DNA of 64,000 nt, from positions 457,501-521,500 of the forward strand of contig NC_135559.1 of the NCBI RefSeq assembly GCF_964340395.1. Reading direction: 5' to 3'. This DNA is from Glandiceps talaboti. Its lineage: Eukaryota > Hemichordata > Enteropneusta > Spengelidae. Numbering within the stretch: position 1 is the first letter of the stretch; each line of letters begins with the position of its first letter. The notes under the pieces were generated by a model. The model was not told the DNA's origin and did no database searches. It was given only the letters and a program-made list of their open reading frames with translations. The translations under genes and the position numbers were made by a program. This document shows positions 1 to 41,610 of this stretch, piece after piece.

Positions 1-45
1 ATTTAGTAAATAAAGGTGTCAAACCGTGTATAACTATCATTTACT

Positions 46-3000
46 ATGGAGACTGAACACATATCTGTTTCTACCTCTCCTAGTAGGGATTACCTCAAGA
101 TGCCGAATAACACAACAGACGAATGTTATCCTGACACTCTATATTCTTCTCAGCTTCCTGAGGGTGAGTATTGAAGAATAATCATATTTCTATCATTAAT
201 TTACCTACCAATTTTATTTATGAAAGATATGTAACCACCACTGGTGACGCTTTCTGGGGTTAATAACACGTGGGAAATACGAAGGGAACGTATAATGATA
301 AACACTAAACCGTACAATCCGATGTACCATTAATGACAACAATCACTCAATGCAGATTTCAACACCCCCTACCAAAAATATCACCCAAACAAAGAAAAAA
401 GTGATGACAGTTGACGACTTTAGTATAGTATAGTATAGTATAGTATAGTATAGTATAGTATAGTATAGTATAGTATAGTATAGTATAGTATAGTATAGTA
501 TAGTATAGTATAGTATAGTATAGTATAGTATAGTATAGTATAGTATAGTATAGTATAGTATAGTATAGTATAGTATAGTATAGTATAGTATAGTATAGTA
601 TAGTATATATAGCATAGTATAGTATAGTATAGTATAGTATAGTATAGTATAGTATAGTACAGTATAGTATAGTATAGTATAGTACAGTATAGTATAGTAT
701 AGTACAGTATAGTATAGTATTGTATAGTATAGTATAGTACAGTATAGTATAGTATAGTATAGTATAGTATAGTATAGTATAGTATAGTATAGTGTAGTAT
801 AGTATAGTCTTTCTTTATTCCAATAACGGAACATACCTCCGTTTATCCCCGGAGGAGGGTTACATAAATACATAAGAACGAATAAAGGAGGTCACGTGAG
901 CCAAAAGCACAAAAACAGCTGAGAAAGAAATATATATAAAGACTACAATGCAAACAAAAAGGAAACCAAATTTACTGTCCCTGATCCTGAAACAATCTAT
1001 TATGAATTTTGTTGTCGTCACTACAATAGTTTTATCTATACTTGACATAATTACGATGAACTTTAATCTTATTTAACTAGAAAAAACTGTATGGTTTGAA
1101 AGATCTTGACTTTAGTTCATTGTCATCCCATGATCTATAGTATAGACAAAAATACACATTGGCTGACCGTCATCTCATGATCTATAGTATAGACAAATAT
1201 ACACATCGGCTGACCGTCATCTCATGATCTATAGTATAGACAAATATACACATTGGCTGACCGTCATCTCATGATCTATATTATATACAGAGATACACAT
1301 TGGCTGACCGCCCGTGGGGGTTATCTGAACATCTTGTACCGTACTGATAACCACGCATATATATTGGCTGACCGCCTGTAGGGGTTATCGGACCGGTACC
1401 ATTTAACATGAAAACTGGTCCGAACAATGTCCGTTTTACATGGTGATCATGGTATTCAGAAGGGCCAATGACATTCGATGGGGGACACTATTGTTAATTG
1501 TGGTTACAGAGACGTCACAATCTTACCCAGGGTCTTGTAACATGAACAACAATACGTCACAATATCGATGTTTCTATCTTGTCGGCATACAAACAAAATT
1601 ATACCTGTATGCGTTGTAGGTTGGACAAAAACTATGAAGGAGAGGAAATGATGTCTATTATTTTATATGAGTTTTGCTGACGACTAACTTATGATTTAAG
1701 ATAACAGATGAAACATCATCAAACTGTTCATCTCGGTGTACACGCTAGATATCTACCGAGAATGTCCTTATAGCACAGTGTATACATTTTTAAGAACGAA
1801 ATGTGACATTTAAATGATAAAATTTAAATTGTTTTCGTAAAATTATACCACAGGTATCCTCATAGACCCTGGTGGAGGGTCTATGGTATCCTTAAACTTT
1901 TATTTCGACATAAAAAACAAATCTTTTCAGAATACATATCGACACACACATCATATTATCACCTCACAGCTTTTTCAACTAAATTTGATATTCATTTCTT
2001 TCACAGCTTTTTCAACCGCTGAAAGGGTGTTGTTTACCATTATGCTGTTATTGACATTCCTTGCCTTCGTGGTATTCTTTAAGTCCATGATTTATTTAGT
2101 AAATCGAATGAAGGACAAATCTAGAAGAAATAAAATTATTTGGATTCTTGCAATATATCCGGTAGGTTTATATTCTGACATTTGTGGCTTTTAGATGTTT
2201 AGATCCTATTTGCTGTGATAGTGAAAATATATCAAACTGTAAATATTGTTGACGGGTAGTTAAGGGGAATTGTAGTCGATACGATTATTGTGTTATATGT
2301 AGCAACATATTCCTTCTGTGACGAAACAAATTAAAACAAACAAACAAACAAACAAACAGACAGACAGACAGACAAACAAACAAACAAACAAACAAACAAA
2401 CAACAAGAACAAGAACAAGAACAACAACAAAATAACAACAACAAGAATCAAATCATGTATGATTTCAATATATGAGACAACTGATTTGATTGATGGTTAC
2501 GTTCTGTGCTCAACACTCTGCACTGAATGTTTTGATAGGCGATTCTTATCAGGTATGACTATTTTTAAAACACGGTTGTTCATTCCCTTTGTGCAGCTCA
2601 TTGTATTATGCATGCATCGTATACAGAACACATATAGAATGTTGTTGTTCAACATTGATACTTGGTAAATTGGAAACTATTATAATTTCATTGCTGTAAT
2701 GTTCCTACATAGTAAAAGTTTGGTAAAATATCACGTGACTGCACTTGTATCACTTGAAAGAGACAGACTGATTCAGAAATACTGGTAGTTTAGTCTGAGA
2801 AAGAATGGGCATATGGTCACGGAACACTTCATATTGTTTTAAGGCTTTATTTACTTATTATATATCTTTTCTCCTTTCAATATTTCTTTATAGTTTTTCT
2901 GTGGTATGGCGTGTCTAGGTATTATCTTCCCACGTTCCGCTATGATCATCGCCTTTACCGCATCAGTGTAAGTGATAGCATGCAATATCATTACTTAAAT

Positions 3001-4587
3001 AGTTTACGTGTTTACGTGTATCATTACAGACATGGGATGTTTTAGATATTAGAGGTGATTTGTAAAATATATACAGTCCTGAAATAACTATGACAATCAA
3101 AACAGACAACTCTTTGTCGAAAGCTGTTTTAGATCGTGTTGGTAATGGAACATTCGTATTGTACGCTGGGTAATTTCAAGATGGTTGGGTCCTCGAAATG
3201 CCGCTGATATGCACACCAAGTAACAAACCAATACACTTCATCTTTTTGCCAACAGATACTTCTCCAGAACCCTGTACGTGTTCTTGTCACTGATAGCAGA
3301 TTACTATGGGGGTAGTGAAGAGATGTATAGGGCGTTCAGTGGTAGAAAAGTACAAATTAGTACCATGCCATTGTTACGCTGTTTTATCTGTATACCATCT
3401 ATCAATCTAAACAGGTAGGTGTATACGATCATTCTCACAACTCAGAGTATATTTTCGTACCGTTGCCGCAGAGAGGCCTATGACTTTACGACAATAGTGT
3501 TTAATATGCATATGATCCATATTGCCGCAAAGAGGCCTATGACTTTACGACAATAGTGTTTAATATGCATATGATCCATATTGCCGCAAAGAGGCCTATG
3601 ACTTTACGACAATAGTGTTTAATATGCATATGATCCCTATTGCCGCAAAGAGGCCTATGTCTTTACGACAATAGTGTTTAATATGCATATGATCCCTATT
3701 GCCGCAAAGGGGTATATGCATTACGACGATTGTGATATGGTTCTATGCATCAAAATGATGATTGCGTCACATTTGGGAGTTATATCTAGTTACTTACATA
3801 TCACGCTGTCAAAATATAAGTTAAACGTAACGAACGTCTTCAAATTGTGAAATTTTGTTATTCCAATATTCAAAACATTACATGTTTGTTCGTGATATAT
3901 CGTCTTCATTTTTACAAATCCATAGCCTAGTATAATGGCAATTGACAGTTTTTCTGTCATTTGTAATCACACACATGTGTAAAATTTAATTCTAGTGACT
4001 ACTAAGTTGACGTTAAATTGATATACAATCACGTGACATCGACCGGCAATTAATGTTGAAGGACGAAATCTTGAGTCGTTTCCTGTGGTTAATTAGATGT
4101 ATCAAACATTTCAAATGTTTTATCAGCTAATATATCTGTCGTAATGTAAAATAGTCTATATGTCCTTGTATAGATAAGAACAAAATACAGATTTAGGAAG
4201 TACAGAAGTCAGATCTGTGTTGTAGTTGATAAATTTACCATTACTATTTTGCAGGAAAACATATTGTATTATAAGACGGTTGGTTGCACAAAACACTATT
4301 GAACGTGCAATGGTTGTATTTCTTGTTTATCTTCTGATGGAAGACGGTCGTTACATACATGGAAACGTAAGTATTTTCGTATTTTTCTCTTAGGGATTGC
4401 CGTAGTTTAATTTTCTTGTCTTTCAGTAATGATTTGTCCAGACTTCTTTCTCTAGCTAATCCTCTGACTAACGTCCCATAAACCATCACATCACAGTTAT
4501 TTGTCCTAATGGTGTTACTTGAAGGTATCACATGTGTACGTTTCATACCATCAAGATGAGGAAGTGGGAAGGGGCACAAACAACGAC

Positions 4588-4625
<38 letters not shown>

Positions 4626-4639
4626 CGACGACGACGACG

Positions 4640-4691
<52 letters not shown>

Positions 4692-6172
4692 AGGAACATG
4701 GAAAGAAAAATGTATCAAAACAAAACAATATAAAAAAATCAACCAAAACACAAAGAGAAAGGAAGAAAATTCATTAATTGTTCTAGCTGGTTTTTCGGAC
4801 TGAGTGAAAAGTATCTACTTCAAATCCATGTTTTTCAACACTCCATTTACTTACTACTTGTACCACGAGTTGGTTCACCCACTGTCTATGGTTCACCCAC
4901 TGTCTATGGTTCACCCACTGTCTATGGTTCACCCACTGTCTATGGTTCACCTTAACGCCTATTCTTTGTATTTATCTATTCACCATATATAGATTACATT
5001 AGATGCTCCCTATACCTGGTTAACTACCGTTCATGTCATATCTACATGCACTGCTATGCAGGCCTTAGGAATTATGAACCGAGCCTGTAGTATTGATCTT
5101 CACAAATACCGCCTTTCCTTCAAGTTCTTGTGTATCCAGTGTATTCTTCTGATGACCAATATACAACTATCAGTCATCCTCTTTATTGACAATTTTGGTT
5201 TGATTCCATGTCGGGGAATGTTCAATGGTCGAGCCAGAGTTTACAGTAAGTGTTGTATTTGCTCGTCTTACTTAAAGGCACATAATTGTTAGCGTGACAG
5301 ATTGTACAAGATTTGTCCTGGGGGCCAGTAACTGTGTTGGACCCATGTTCTGATCTACATGTATTTTGGGGTAACCGTTTTTGTTTTCTTAGCAAATGTG
5401 ATACATTTCACATCATAATCTTCAAGTTTTTCGTTATCTCTTTTCAAAACTTACACTTTCCAAATGAAAATACTACAACACAGTAATTATTGCATTTTTA
5501 TCAGCAAAATATCAAACAAGCGTAAGAAAATAAAAAGCAAACATGTTACCGGCGGTTTAATGTGATATGTATGTGTTCTGTTATTAGTCGCTCTAACAGT
5601 CTCACTGGCTTCGCTAAATTGTCTGTTGATATATCACCTTTGACCGTTTGCTACATACTGAAGTCCAATCATCTTGTACAGTGTGCCCTCGTCGGGGACT
5701 TCAGTACACATATCGCTTGTTCTTCGAATTGGGTGGCCAGTCTTAAGTAACCGATGAGGGCGCAACATATATAGGTGTACTGTAGCAAATGGTCAAAGTG
5801 CTATATAAAGTCACGGTTGTTGTAGTTCTCAAATCGAGTGTTTGTCTTTTCGTTGATATTGTACTTTTCCCGTGTTTGTTTCCACTGATCATCATTTTTA
5901 TTGTGTCTCCAGATATCCACTTCTGTATGATTGTTTTTGAGTTCTTTACGATGAGTCTTGTCGCTGCATTCCTCTACCGATCACGTGGTGACATTGATGA
6001 CTTTGACGGCCACGTCAGCCAACAAGAGAAAATGGCTGAAGAAGGACTGAAAACTATTTCGTACATCGTGACAGAAACAGAGACTGATTTTAACAAGAAA
6101 AAATTGACAGACGCTGTTGATTCTGACAAAGTGAGCGTTTCTAAAGTTGACGTCATACTCACTGCATATTAA
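46..6172 (+). CDS. SLC51A: Organic solute transporter subunit alpha-like (OST-alpha/TMEM184 family), 7 exons
   Basis: Exons: 46-163, 2007-2161, 2894-2967, 3256-3414, 4255-4366, 4993-5245, 5913-6172. Each boundary has GT/AG and the phases (1,0,2,2,0,1) join without a break, giving 376 residues; human OST-alpha is about 340. The start ATG has an in-frame TAA 15 nt upstream. The N-terminus is short, with an N-glycosylation site (NNTT, 21-24). Seven hydrophobic segments are visible near residues 47-71, 83-107, 110-132, 185-200, 213-232, 243-265 and 292-312. Family marks are the basic loop then IIWILAIYP (83-91), FPRS after helix 2, DYYGG after helix 3, and a Cys-containing stretch before KTYC where the vertebrate protein has its Cys-rich palmitoylation loop. 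In the family, OST-alpha pairs with OST-beta for basolateral export of bile acids and steroids; no beta subunit is seen here. TMEM184 is the alternative. Exon structure is seen; function is inferred. Confidence 0.85.
421..808. repeat. Pentanucleotide microsatellite (TAGTA)n
   Basis: About 78 nearly uninterrupted copies in intron 1 of the OST-alpha-like gene, with occasional single-base variants (TACAG, TATAT). It stays open in several frames and encodes a meaningless Leu-Tyr-Tyr repeat. Confidence 0.98.
1129..1316. repeat. 47-bp minisatellite, 4 copies
   Basis: Units start at 1129, 1176, 1223 and 1270 with CATGATCTATA and contain GGCTGACCG. Diverged pieces with GGCTGACCG follow at about 1301 and 1365. 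It lies in intron 1 of the OST-alpha-like gene. Confidence 0.95.
1861..1885. repeat. Perfect short palindrome with CATAGACCCT arms
   Basis: Ten-base arms CATAGACCCT / AGGGTCTATG around the spacer GGTGG. The same arm sequence recurs at 14761, in the 19331-19650 array and at 35273. Confidence 0.9.
2334..2402. repeat. (CAAA)n/(CAGA)n microsatellite
   Basis: Tetranucleotide run in intron 2 of the OST-alpha-like gene, followed by imperfect AAGAAC/AACA repeats up to about 2450. Confidence 0.95.
3463..3735. repeat. 59-bp minisatellite, about 4.5 copies
   Basis: TTGCCGC anchors occur at 3463, 3522, 3581, 3640 and 3699, exactly 59 bp apart, each followed by AGGCCTATG. The last copy decays. It lies in intron 4 of the OST-alpha-like gene, just after the exon 4 donor. 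Confidence 0.96.
4575..4691. repeat. (ACG)n(ACA)n trinucleotide microsatellite
   Basis: An ACG block passes into an ACA block in intron 5 of the OST-alpha-like gene. It generates polyAsp/Asn, polyThr and, antisense, polyVal reading frames, none of them credible. Confidence 0.97.
4872..4952. repeat. 18-bp minisatellite, 4.5 copies, next to an exon
   Basis: Unit GGTTCACCCACTGTCTAT. It ends about 40 bp before the acceptor of OST-alpha-like exon 6 (4993), so it occupies the region where a branch point would be expected. Confidence 0.95.
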
Positions 6173-7273
6173 AATTTGTAAAGAAAGAAAAATTCTTCAT
6201 CTATGGACATATATAGTTTCATCAAATATAAATATTTACAGTTTTTTGTACGTACGGTCTATGTCGTCTGCAATTTTTCCCTTTTCTGTTGTATCACGTC
6301 ACATTCTGTTAGGTCAAGTTCAGTTTCATTGATTCTGTGTTTTACTTTGTTTTATTTTGTATATGAAATTCATGTGACGCGCTATTTTTAACACATACGG
6401 TATATATTTCCCTTTCAAACTTTGAGGAAAGAAAACCACATGTCACTTGTAGCTCAGTAACACTGAATTGTCTATGCATGTGAACGACTCGTTTTTTGAC
6501 ATTTAGCATTCCTCACCTACTTTCGGTTTTCTTCGGCTTCTTCCGGCATTCCTTGACTACTTTCAACATTCCCTTTCGTCTCTCTAGACTCACTGAACAC
6601 TGGTCCCAGTGCAGTACGAACACTTCTTTTCATTGAACGTGTTCTATTTTGTAAAAAAATCTCGTCCTTTTCAGTAGGTATTGTTCTAGTCAGTTATATT
6701 TCTGTTTTTGATGGACTCATTTATAAAATATACATTTAATTAGTGATGAGTATTTTATGCAAAGTTTGTGTTATACTTTTCCAGGCATTCTCGATTCGAT
6801 TCTCGATTCTGTTGATAATTTGATGTGTATATAGTTATATTTTGTATATTTGATTTCTTTAATGATAGCGATCTGACTTGTACATAAGAAATATTTTTGA
6901 CAAATAAGCGTCACTCTTTCGAATTATGCACTGGTGTATAAAATCAAGCTGATCAATTCTTACTAGCTGAGAAACTATCAGAGACCAACTAATGGACTCG
7001 TCGTTGATTGGCTAGCTGGCTAGCTGTCAGAGTAATTCTAGTTTGGCCTCCTTCCTGGCTCAGCCTGGCCTTATAGTGCTGTCCACCAACCGTACCACCC
7101 ACTTGTGTATAGAGAGGTTGATATACGCACAAATATTACAACTGTGTGTTGTATTGTGTTTTTACATAGGCCTCGGAGCAATTTCTTTATGGAACTATGA
7201 TTTGAAAAAAATATACCATGTACATTGTATAAAAATATTATATTGTTCGTATCCATATATATTCTGTTTGTCT

Positions 7274-7383
7274 GTTTATATTTTTGTTTGTTTGTTTGTT
7301 TGTTTGTTTGTTTGTTTGTTTGATTGTTTGTTTATTTGTTTGATTGATTGTTTGTTTATTTGTTTGATTGATTGTTTGTTTGT
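7274..7383. repeat. (TTTG)n microsatellite
   Basis: TTTG run with interspersed TTGATTGATTG and TTTATTTG variants. Confidence 0.95.
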
Positions 7384-7806
7384 TAGGAGGATATCTACGA
7401 AATCTAAAGGAAATCATTGATATTTACATTAACCAAAAACCATAAAGTTATAGTCTGTGTCCTTTGAATCAGTCAGCTGTTTTTAAACAAGAAAATGAAA
7501 GAAAGAATGGAGAGGCAAAAACAAAACAAAAATGTATTTATTTAGTATTAGCATGCGAAGCAGTCAAGATCGAAATGGTGGGGGGGGGGGTTTAGAAATC
7601 GGTTGAGAGAGCGCCCTCACTCATTGAATCCTCAATAGACAAATCTTTGTCTTCATATAACGAAATCATGTTAATGTCATCAGATTACAGTTATTCAGAT
7701 ATGCACGTTTGACCGATTAAAGCATACATATAGCAACGGATGGGAAAGATGTATTTATACAATTTTTGCAATTTTCCAGCAGATGGAAAATTAGAGTGTT
7801 TTGATA

Positions 7807-7843
7807 ATGTGTGTGTGTGTGTGTGTGTGAGGGGGGGGGGGTG
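7807..7843. repeat. (GT)n followed by poly-G
   Basis: Short GT dinucleotide run immediately followed by a run of about ten G. Confidence 0.9.
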
Positions 7844-8004
7844 TTAGACCTAATCCATTGCAAACACCCACCCGTCACGTGTGTTCATGTTGTGGGCATG
7901 GAGTACTTGATATCAGGAGATATCAATAATTTACCCAAGATGCAATGCGAAATGTTGGGATCTGTTGCCATGGTGTACAATATGTTGACTGTTACAATGA
8001 GTAA

Positions 8005-8090
8005 ATAAATAAATAAATAATAAATAAGTAAACGAACGAACGAAAGAACGAACGAATGAATTAATGAATGAATAAATGAACCTTATTTCA
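8005..8090. repeat. AAAT/GAAC/GAAT mixed tetranucleotide run
   Basis: Successive tetranucleotide blocks that change motif stepwise: AAAT, then CGAA, then TGAA. Confidence 0.9.
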
Positions 8091-9127
8091 CCAGAAACAG
8101 ACACATAATTCGGACATCCAACTTGTTACAAGGAAAATGGCCAATTAAATCAATGTTTACCCTATAACCGATCATGTTAATAATATTTAACATGTGCTGA
8201 TAAAATCGACGTTCTTATTTGTTACTTTTGTATTTTATTCCTGAATGCCACGGGGAGATTAAAGCTTAAAAGAGCGCCATCAGCGACGTATCTTACGTTA
8301 CTTTTACCGTGAAATACCCCTTGAACTATCTCGTCATACTGCCCGAAGGCGGCTTCTCACGTTGTTATGAAAAGAATATTTTACCTACGAGATTAATTGC
8401 CTCTACTGTTCATAAATAAACTTTTCTGCGCTTTCAGAATTTCAGAATGACGCGTACGGTGATCCTCGTTTGAATTTTGGTTTGGCCATTCAATGTTGTA
8501 GGTGTGTTGACTGCATTTGATTTGATTTGATATGGTATAATTCCAATCGATTTGTATGCGACTTTAACTTCGTTTATCAACGTTAATCTAATCTAGATTT
8601 GATGCGGTCCTTAACTGATTTAATTAATATGTACCGAATAGACTCCATTACAATTTGGTCTTTATGTTTTATCTTCACTGCAATGGTTTCAAGTTATTCA
8701 TGGCAAATAACTTCTCCCGTGATATAATTCTCCCATTTATTACATTTCGATGTATACATAGTAATTGCCTAACAGACATACTAGGTATAACTCTAAATTC
8801 CTGGGGGGGGGGCATCGTTATACTTCTAGTCGTCATGGAAACGTATTTTCAGTAAGTAATAAGAAGTAAAATGACATAGAGTGCATTTTCACATCATCAT
8901 CTAACACTTTTTTTTTGTAATTTCGACAGTTTGATAGACTAATTCTCGATGGCTAAAGAAATGTTGACAGTCCATTAGCTGGCTATGATGGGAAAATAAA
9001 CCCTGATCGTCATTTTTATTTGATCCCCGATACTTAGAAAATTATCATTATGGTTAAGTTGATGTGACGTCATCAACATTATGTGTCATTTCCATCAGCA
9101 GCAGCAGCAATGTGATACAACACACAC

Positions 9128-9128
<1 letters not shown>

Positions 9129-9195
<67 letters not shown>

Positions 9196-9320
9196 GTTAT
9201 CTGTCTATCTATCTATATACACATGTATATAAACACATATATATATATATATATAACACATGCACGTACATACATATATATTTCATATATGTGCATATAT
9301 ATAAACATTAACATTGTAAA

Positions 9321-9407
<87 letters not shown>

Positions 9408-9450
9408 CGTGTGTGTGTGCGCGTGTGCGCGCGTGCGTGTGTGTGTGTGT
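9129..9450. repeat. Compound (TA)n / (TG)n microsatellite
   Basis: Three TA blocks (about 9129-9192, 9236-9255, 9329-9374); the last runs into TG and GC-interrupted TG up to 9450. Confidence 0.96.
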
Positions 9451-11183
9451 ACATCTAGTTACTTTGCAAAAAAATAAACATACATGTTATGGGTGCTATT
9501 ACCGAATTCGAACTTGGAACATGTCGAAAATGTTAACCTCTTTCGCATGTTATATAGCCAGGCTATGTACTATAGTCGTTCACTCTATTGACATAGTATA
9601 GTGATTGAGTCTAACGGTGGCACAAACAATGCAACAAAAACTAAAATGTTATGTATGTTCCGTTTTAATGTGTGGAAACACGATCAGAGAAAAATGGCTC
9701 TTCTGTAGATTTACTGAAAAGAAAAAAAAGGTGAAATGTCAAGTAAACGTTCACTTTCCTCACTTGTGTAGTTAATGTGCGATATAAATAGAACCATAAA
9801 CTTTCTACTCGAGATGTCAATTCATTAAAGTGGTTGAGTAAGGAATAGTGTTAAGAAACTTGGATTCATTGACGTGTAATTTACCTCCACTGCAATGTTT
9901 TTGTAATATTACTCAAATATACATGAAATATCAATGTCACCTAAGAAATATCAGTCATCTAAAAATATCAAAGTCACCTCAAAAATATCAAAGTCACCTC
10001 AAAAACCTCATTTAATGCAAATAAAATGTTTTCATCCTTGTGTGGAAATTTCTTCTGATAACATTGATGTCCTGATCGATATTCGTAGGGTTTGAATGTC
10101 AACATATATAGTTTCAAGTCATTGCTGACTGATCATGAGGATTGGTCGATACTCTTACGGTTTGAAAGTTTGAATCATTCCCGCCAAAATTCGATCAAAA
10201 ACTCTTTTTCTGTCAATTTTGAAAATATATTAACTTTGTTGTTGAAAAACAGCAGTTTGATAATCTTCGTCTTGGTTAGATTTGATAAAATTATCATCAA
10301 TTTCAACACAAAGTGAGTCTCCTTGTCTGGCAGTAACGTCGTTAACAACTATAATGAAAAAATACGACCTTCATTACTGTCTAGCAATTCCAGTGTTTTG
10401 TAATAAAAACGATCGAAGAGCAAATGAATGTAAATCTATACCGAATGGCGACACATAGCATACAATTTTTTTTAGCGTATTTTCATGTCTGGAATGCTTG
10501 ATTAACAAAGAACAATTCTGACTCATGAGCTTGTTGACCCATTTCTTTTTACCATTTCTTACAAGACGTTGATTCGATGCCCAAGACGCCACAAGAAATG
10601 ATTTGGGCCTGCGGGTGTTTGCAAAATAACCTAATGATGGTTTGCAATCATTAATCGAAACTCTGTAATAGTCCAAAATCGACCGACTTTAAAGTTTCGC
10701 AGCCTCCAGGAATACAAATTTCTACTGGCTCAGCAATCTTTTTGTTGAGTTGGATACATCGGAAGCATGCAAAAAGAACTAAAAGCGAAAGAAAGCAACT
10801 AAGAGTGAAGCAAAAGAAAAAAATAACTATAAAATGGAAGTAAAGAATCAATAGTTATATGATAGTTGTATGCTAGTAACTCATAAAAAAGAGAAAACAT
10901 TTCTGAATAATTAACAAACTAAATTTGAATTTTGCATCGATGGCAACAATGACACGTAAGCTTACTAAACAACGTGAAACATTTTATTTCTCTCCTAGGC
11001 TGGGGTCAGAATTTATGGCAGGAGGGGCCTGGGGAGAAATTGTTTTGGTCAAAAAAAATTTCGCAGCCCCCCCCCCCCCTCGGACCATACAGGTCTTCAA
11101 TACTCCAATTTTACTCGAGTCAATACATTATTATACAACTGTATGGCTATATTACCTACACTTTAACTTACCTATTCAGAGGA

Positions 11184-11240
<57 letters not shown>
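11184..11240. repeat. (CA)n microsatellite
   Basis: Uninterrupted CA dinucleotide run, about 28 copies. Confidence 0.97.
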
Positions 11241-11357
11241 TTGCTTGGCTATTGACTGCCTCATAATTAAAATTATGCTTCAAGGTAAATGAAATTTTTC
11301 AAACTACAAGGTAAACGACTGCTCTTGAATGTTCCAAAATGTCTCCACAGGGGGGAG

Positions 11358-11359
11358 CG

Positions 11360-11416
<57 letters not shown>

Positions 11417-11443
11417 CAGACAGACAGACAGACAGACAGACAT
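11358..11443. repeat. (GA)n(CAGA)n microsatellite
   Basis: GA dinucleotides followed directly by six CAGA units. Confidence 0.96.
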
Positions 11444-11730
11444 ACAGAGGAAGGTATACATAAATACGTAAATACATTTGCATGACTGTCACCCAACTCA
11501 TCGCTGAATATTAGTTTTATAAGGTATTTCGACGAAGCCGCGAGAATGTTTTTAATTTACTCGGTAAGCGACCACTCCTGAGGTTTAATTTAGTTAAAAT
11601 CATGAGCAAAATATTTCGGCCCCCTTCATACCATCAGAATTTCATGGCCCCCCTTTGAACCCTCAATTTTCTTCATGGCCTCCCAATTTCTCCCCAGGCT
11701 CCCATGCCGTAAATTCTGACCCTCGCCTTA

Positions 11731-11801
11731 GTGTCTGTTTGTTTGTTTGTTTGTCTGTCTGTCTGACTGACTGACTGACTGGCTGGCTGACTGACTGGCT
11801 G

Positions 11802-11889
<88 letters not shown>
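11731..11889. repeat. (CTGT)n microsatellite with CTGA interruptions
   Basis: TTTG, then CTGA/CTGG variants, then about twenty perfect CTGT units. It abuts the right arm of the inverted-arm element. Confidence 0.97.
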
Positions 11890-12957
11890 ATTTGCTCATT
11901 GATATCAAAAACTGGAAAGATCATTTATCTACCAATTAGAATAATTATTCACATTCGCATTCCATCACGAAAGCTCATTCTAATGCTACTTTGACTGTCT
12001 ACGGTTGAAATATTTTGAATACAATTATTGCTATTGGCTATAATTAATGTCACACGAGCACTGAACTGAAAAAAATACCCATTTATCTACTAAAATGAGA
12101 AATTCAATGATGTATTAAATGATATTACTTCTGGTTAAAATTGTAAGAAATAGTCTGCTTGATGTGGCCGGACATACTTATACATTGTACATCGAACGAG
12201 GGATGCCTGGTTGATAACAGCTTAGACTTATGTGTTTTTTTTTGTTGTGAGTGAGACTGATAGCCTTGTAGATAGTCGCTATTATGATCACTCAGCTGGC
12301 GGGTTAAGATTAATTGAACATGACAGATTGGCTTAATCAGATAAATTATTGATTACTAGCTAATCCCTACAACACAATGTGATGATAACGGGAAGTGCTG
12401 TCTCCTAAACCCCGGGCCTAAAATCCGTGATGTCAGCGAAAAGTATGTGTATATTATATGCTCGTACTACGTTTTGTTTTGTTTTGTTTTATACCAACTC
12501 CGTAATTACAATATTGGAAATTTTACGTAGTTTGGCAATTTTCCACTTTCAGCAACTTGTAGGACATAGTCCATGGACAGGTTGAAGTACGTTATTTACC
12601 GCCGACTGACTCGTCAGTCCAACACAACATCTACCGATCGATATGTACATATCCAACGTTGTTTACTAATTGGAAATCGTAGGCATATTACTTATCGTAT
12701 CGGTCGGTCGATAAAACAATCAAAACCACCATGTAGTCATGGTAAACACATCCGTCGGTGAAATATTTCCAATATCGCTAAAGAGTATAAGTTTAAATAA
12801 TCGCACATCTGCAACCCCTATGAACTAATGGTTACGTCCACCATTGGAAGGAAGGTCTGCGATGCGATGACTGGAGCAGAGTAAAGGTGGCACGGCTTCA
12901 ATATCACACGGTACGTTGTACAACTTGTCACCTGTGTTTTCTTTGTTCTTTCTGGTT

Positions 12958-41055
<28,098 letters not shown>

Positions 41056-41542
41056 AAACATTATAATGCACGTCAGTGCCTACATTTTTAAATTTATAAA
41101 GTTAAGATATATATAAACTTTAAAAAGTGGTTTCTGTAAATTTGAGTCCTGATCAGAACAAAATTAAGTTATTGAAATACGGTGTTCGGCCTGGTTATGG
41201 GTTATACAATTATTCTGTTCAATACACAGATTACTCATTGCATTAATGCCACGTGATGAAAGGGTGTTTTCGATGCATGATCACCGGAAGTGACGTTGCG
41301 AACTGAAATAGATAATCTTAATCTGTCCATCTACGTGTACAGCTTCAAATTCTCTTTCTGATAATGGTATTAGTGCATAGACTAGAGGTCACCGTCCTTT
41401 TACTGCATGCGTGGAACATGCGCTGTGCGTTTTTAGCTTGTACATCTTGTTTGCGATCGGTCAATTTCAAAATATTTGTTGCATTTTGAGTACTTCGTTC
41501 TTGTGGTAAAACTTCTTGCTCTAAACGATATGAATTTTTCTG

Positions 41543-41610
41543 AACTTATAAATTGTGTCACTTCCCTACCAACGGTAACTTATAAATTGTGTCACTTCCC
41601 TACCAACGGT
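41543..41610. repeat. Perfect 34-bp tandem duplication
   Basis: Two copies beginning AACTTATAAATTGTGTCACT at 41543 and 41577. Confidence 0.96.

Larger units (their letters stand above)
11002..11722. repeat. Element bounded by inverted arms of about 40 bp
   Basis: The left arm (11002-11042, containing GGGTCAGAATTTA and GCCTGGGGAGAAATT) reappears reverse-complemented at 11684-11722. The interior contains two related pieces (GGTAAACGACTGCTC at about 11311, GGTAAGCGACCACTC at about 11561) and several microsatellites. No coding capacity. It resembles a non-autonomous foldback element that has collected simple repeats; I cannot name a family. Confidence 0.6.
6173..12957. other. Intergenic stretch, no gene seen
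   Basis: Between the OST-alpha-like stop and the PTB adaptor start. It holds TTTG, AATA/GAAC, TA/TG, CA, GA and CTGT microsatellites and an inverted pair at 11002-11722. No frame shows a recognisable domain. No AATAAA was found in the first several hundred bases, so the transporter 3' end is not located. The adaptor promoter and any 5' untranslated exon should be near the right end, but I cannot place them. Confidence 0.6.

Noticed and set aside
343-873. Minus-strand open frame rich in Leu-Tyr-Tyr-Thr-Ile
   Set aside because: Direct translation of the TAGTA microsatellite.
12573-12761. 62-residue frame upstream of the adaptor
   Set aside because: Short, basic, no family likeness and no splice link to the adaptor start; may lie in its 5' flank.
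12916-12957. Upstream extension of the adaptor frame from a TTG codon
   Set aside because: Animal genes start at ATG; the first in-frame ATG is at 12958. The same reasoning places the second TRIM start at 52781, not at the TTG at 52754.
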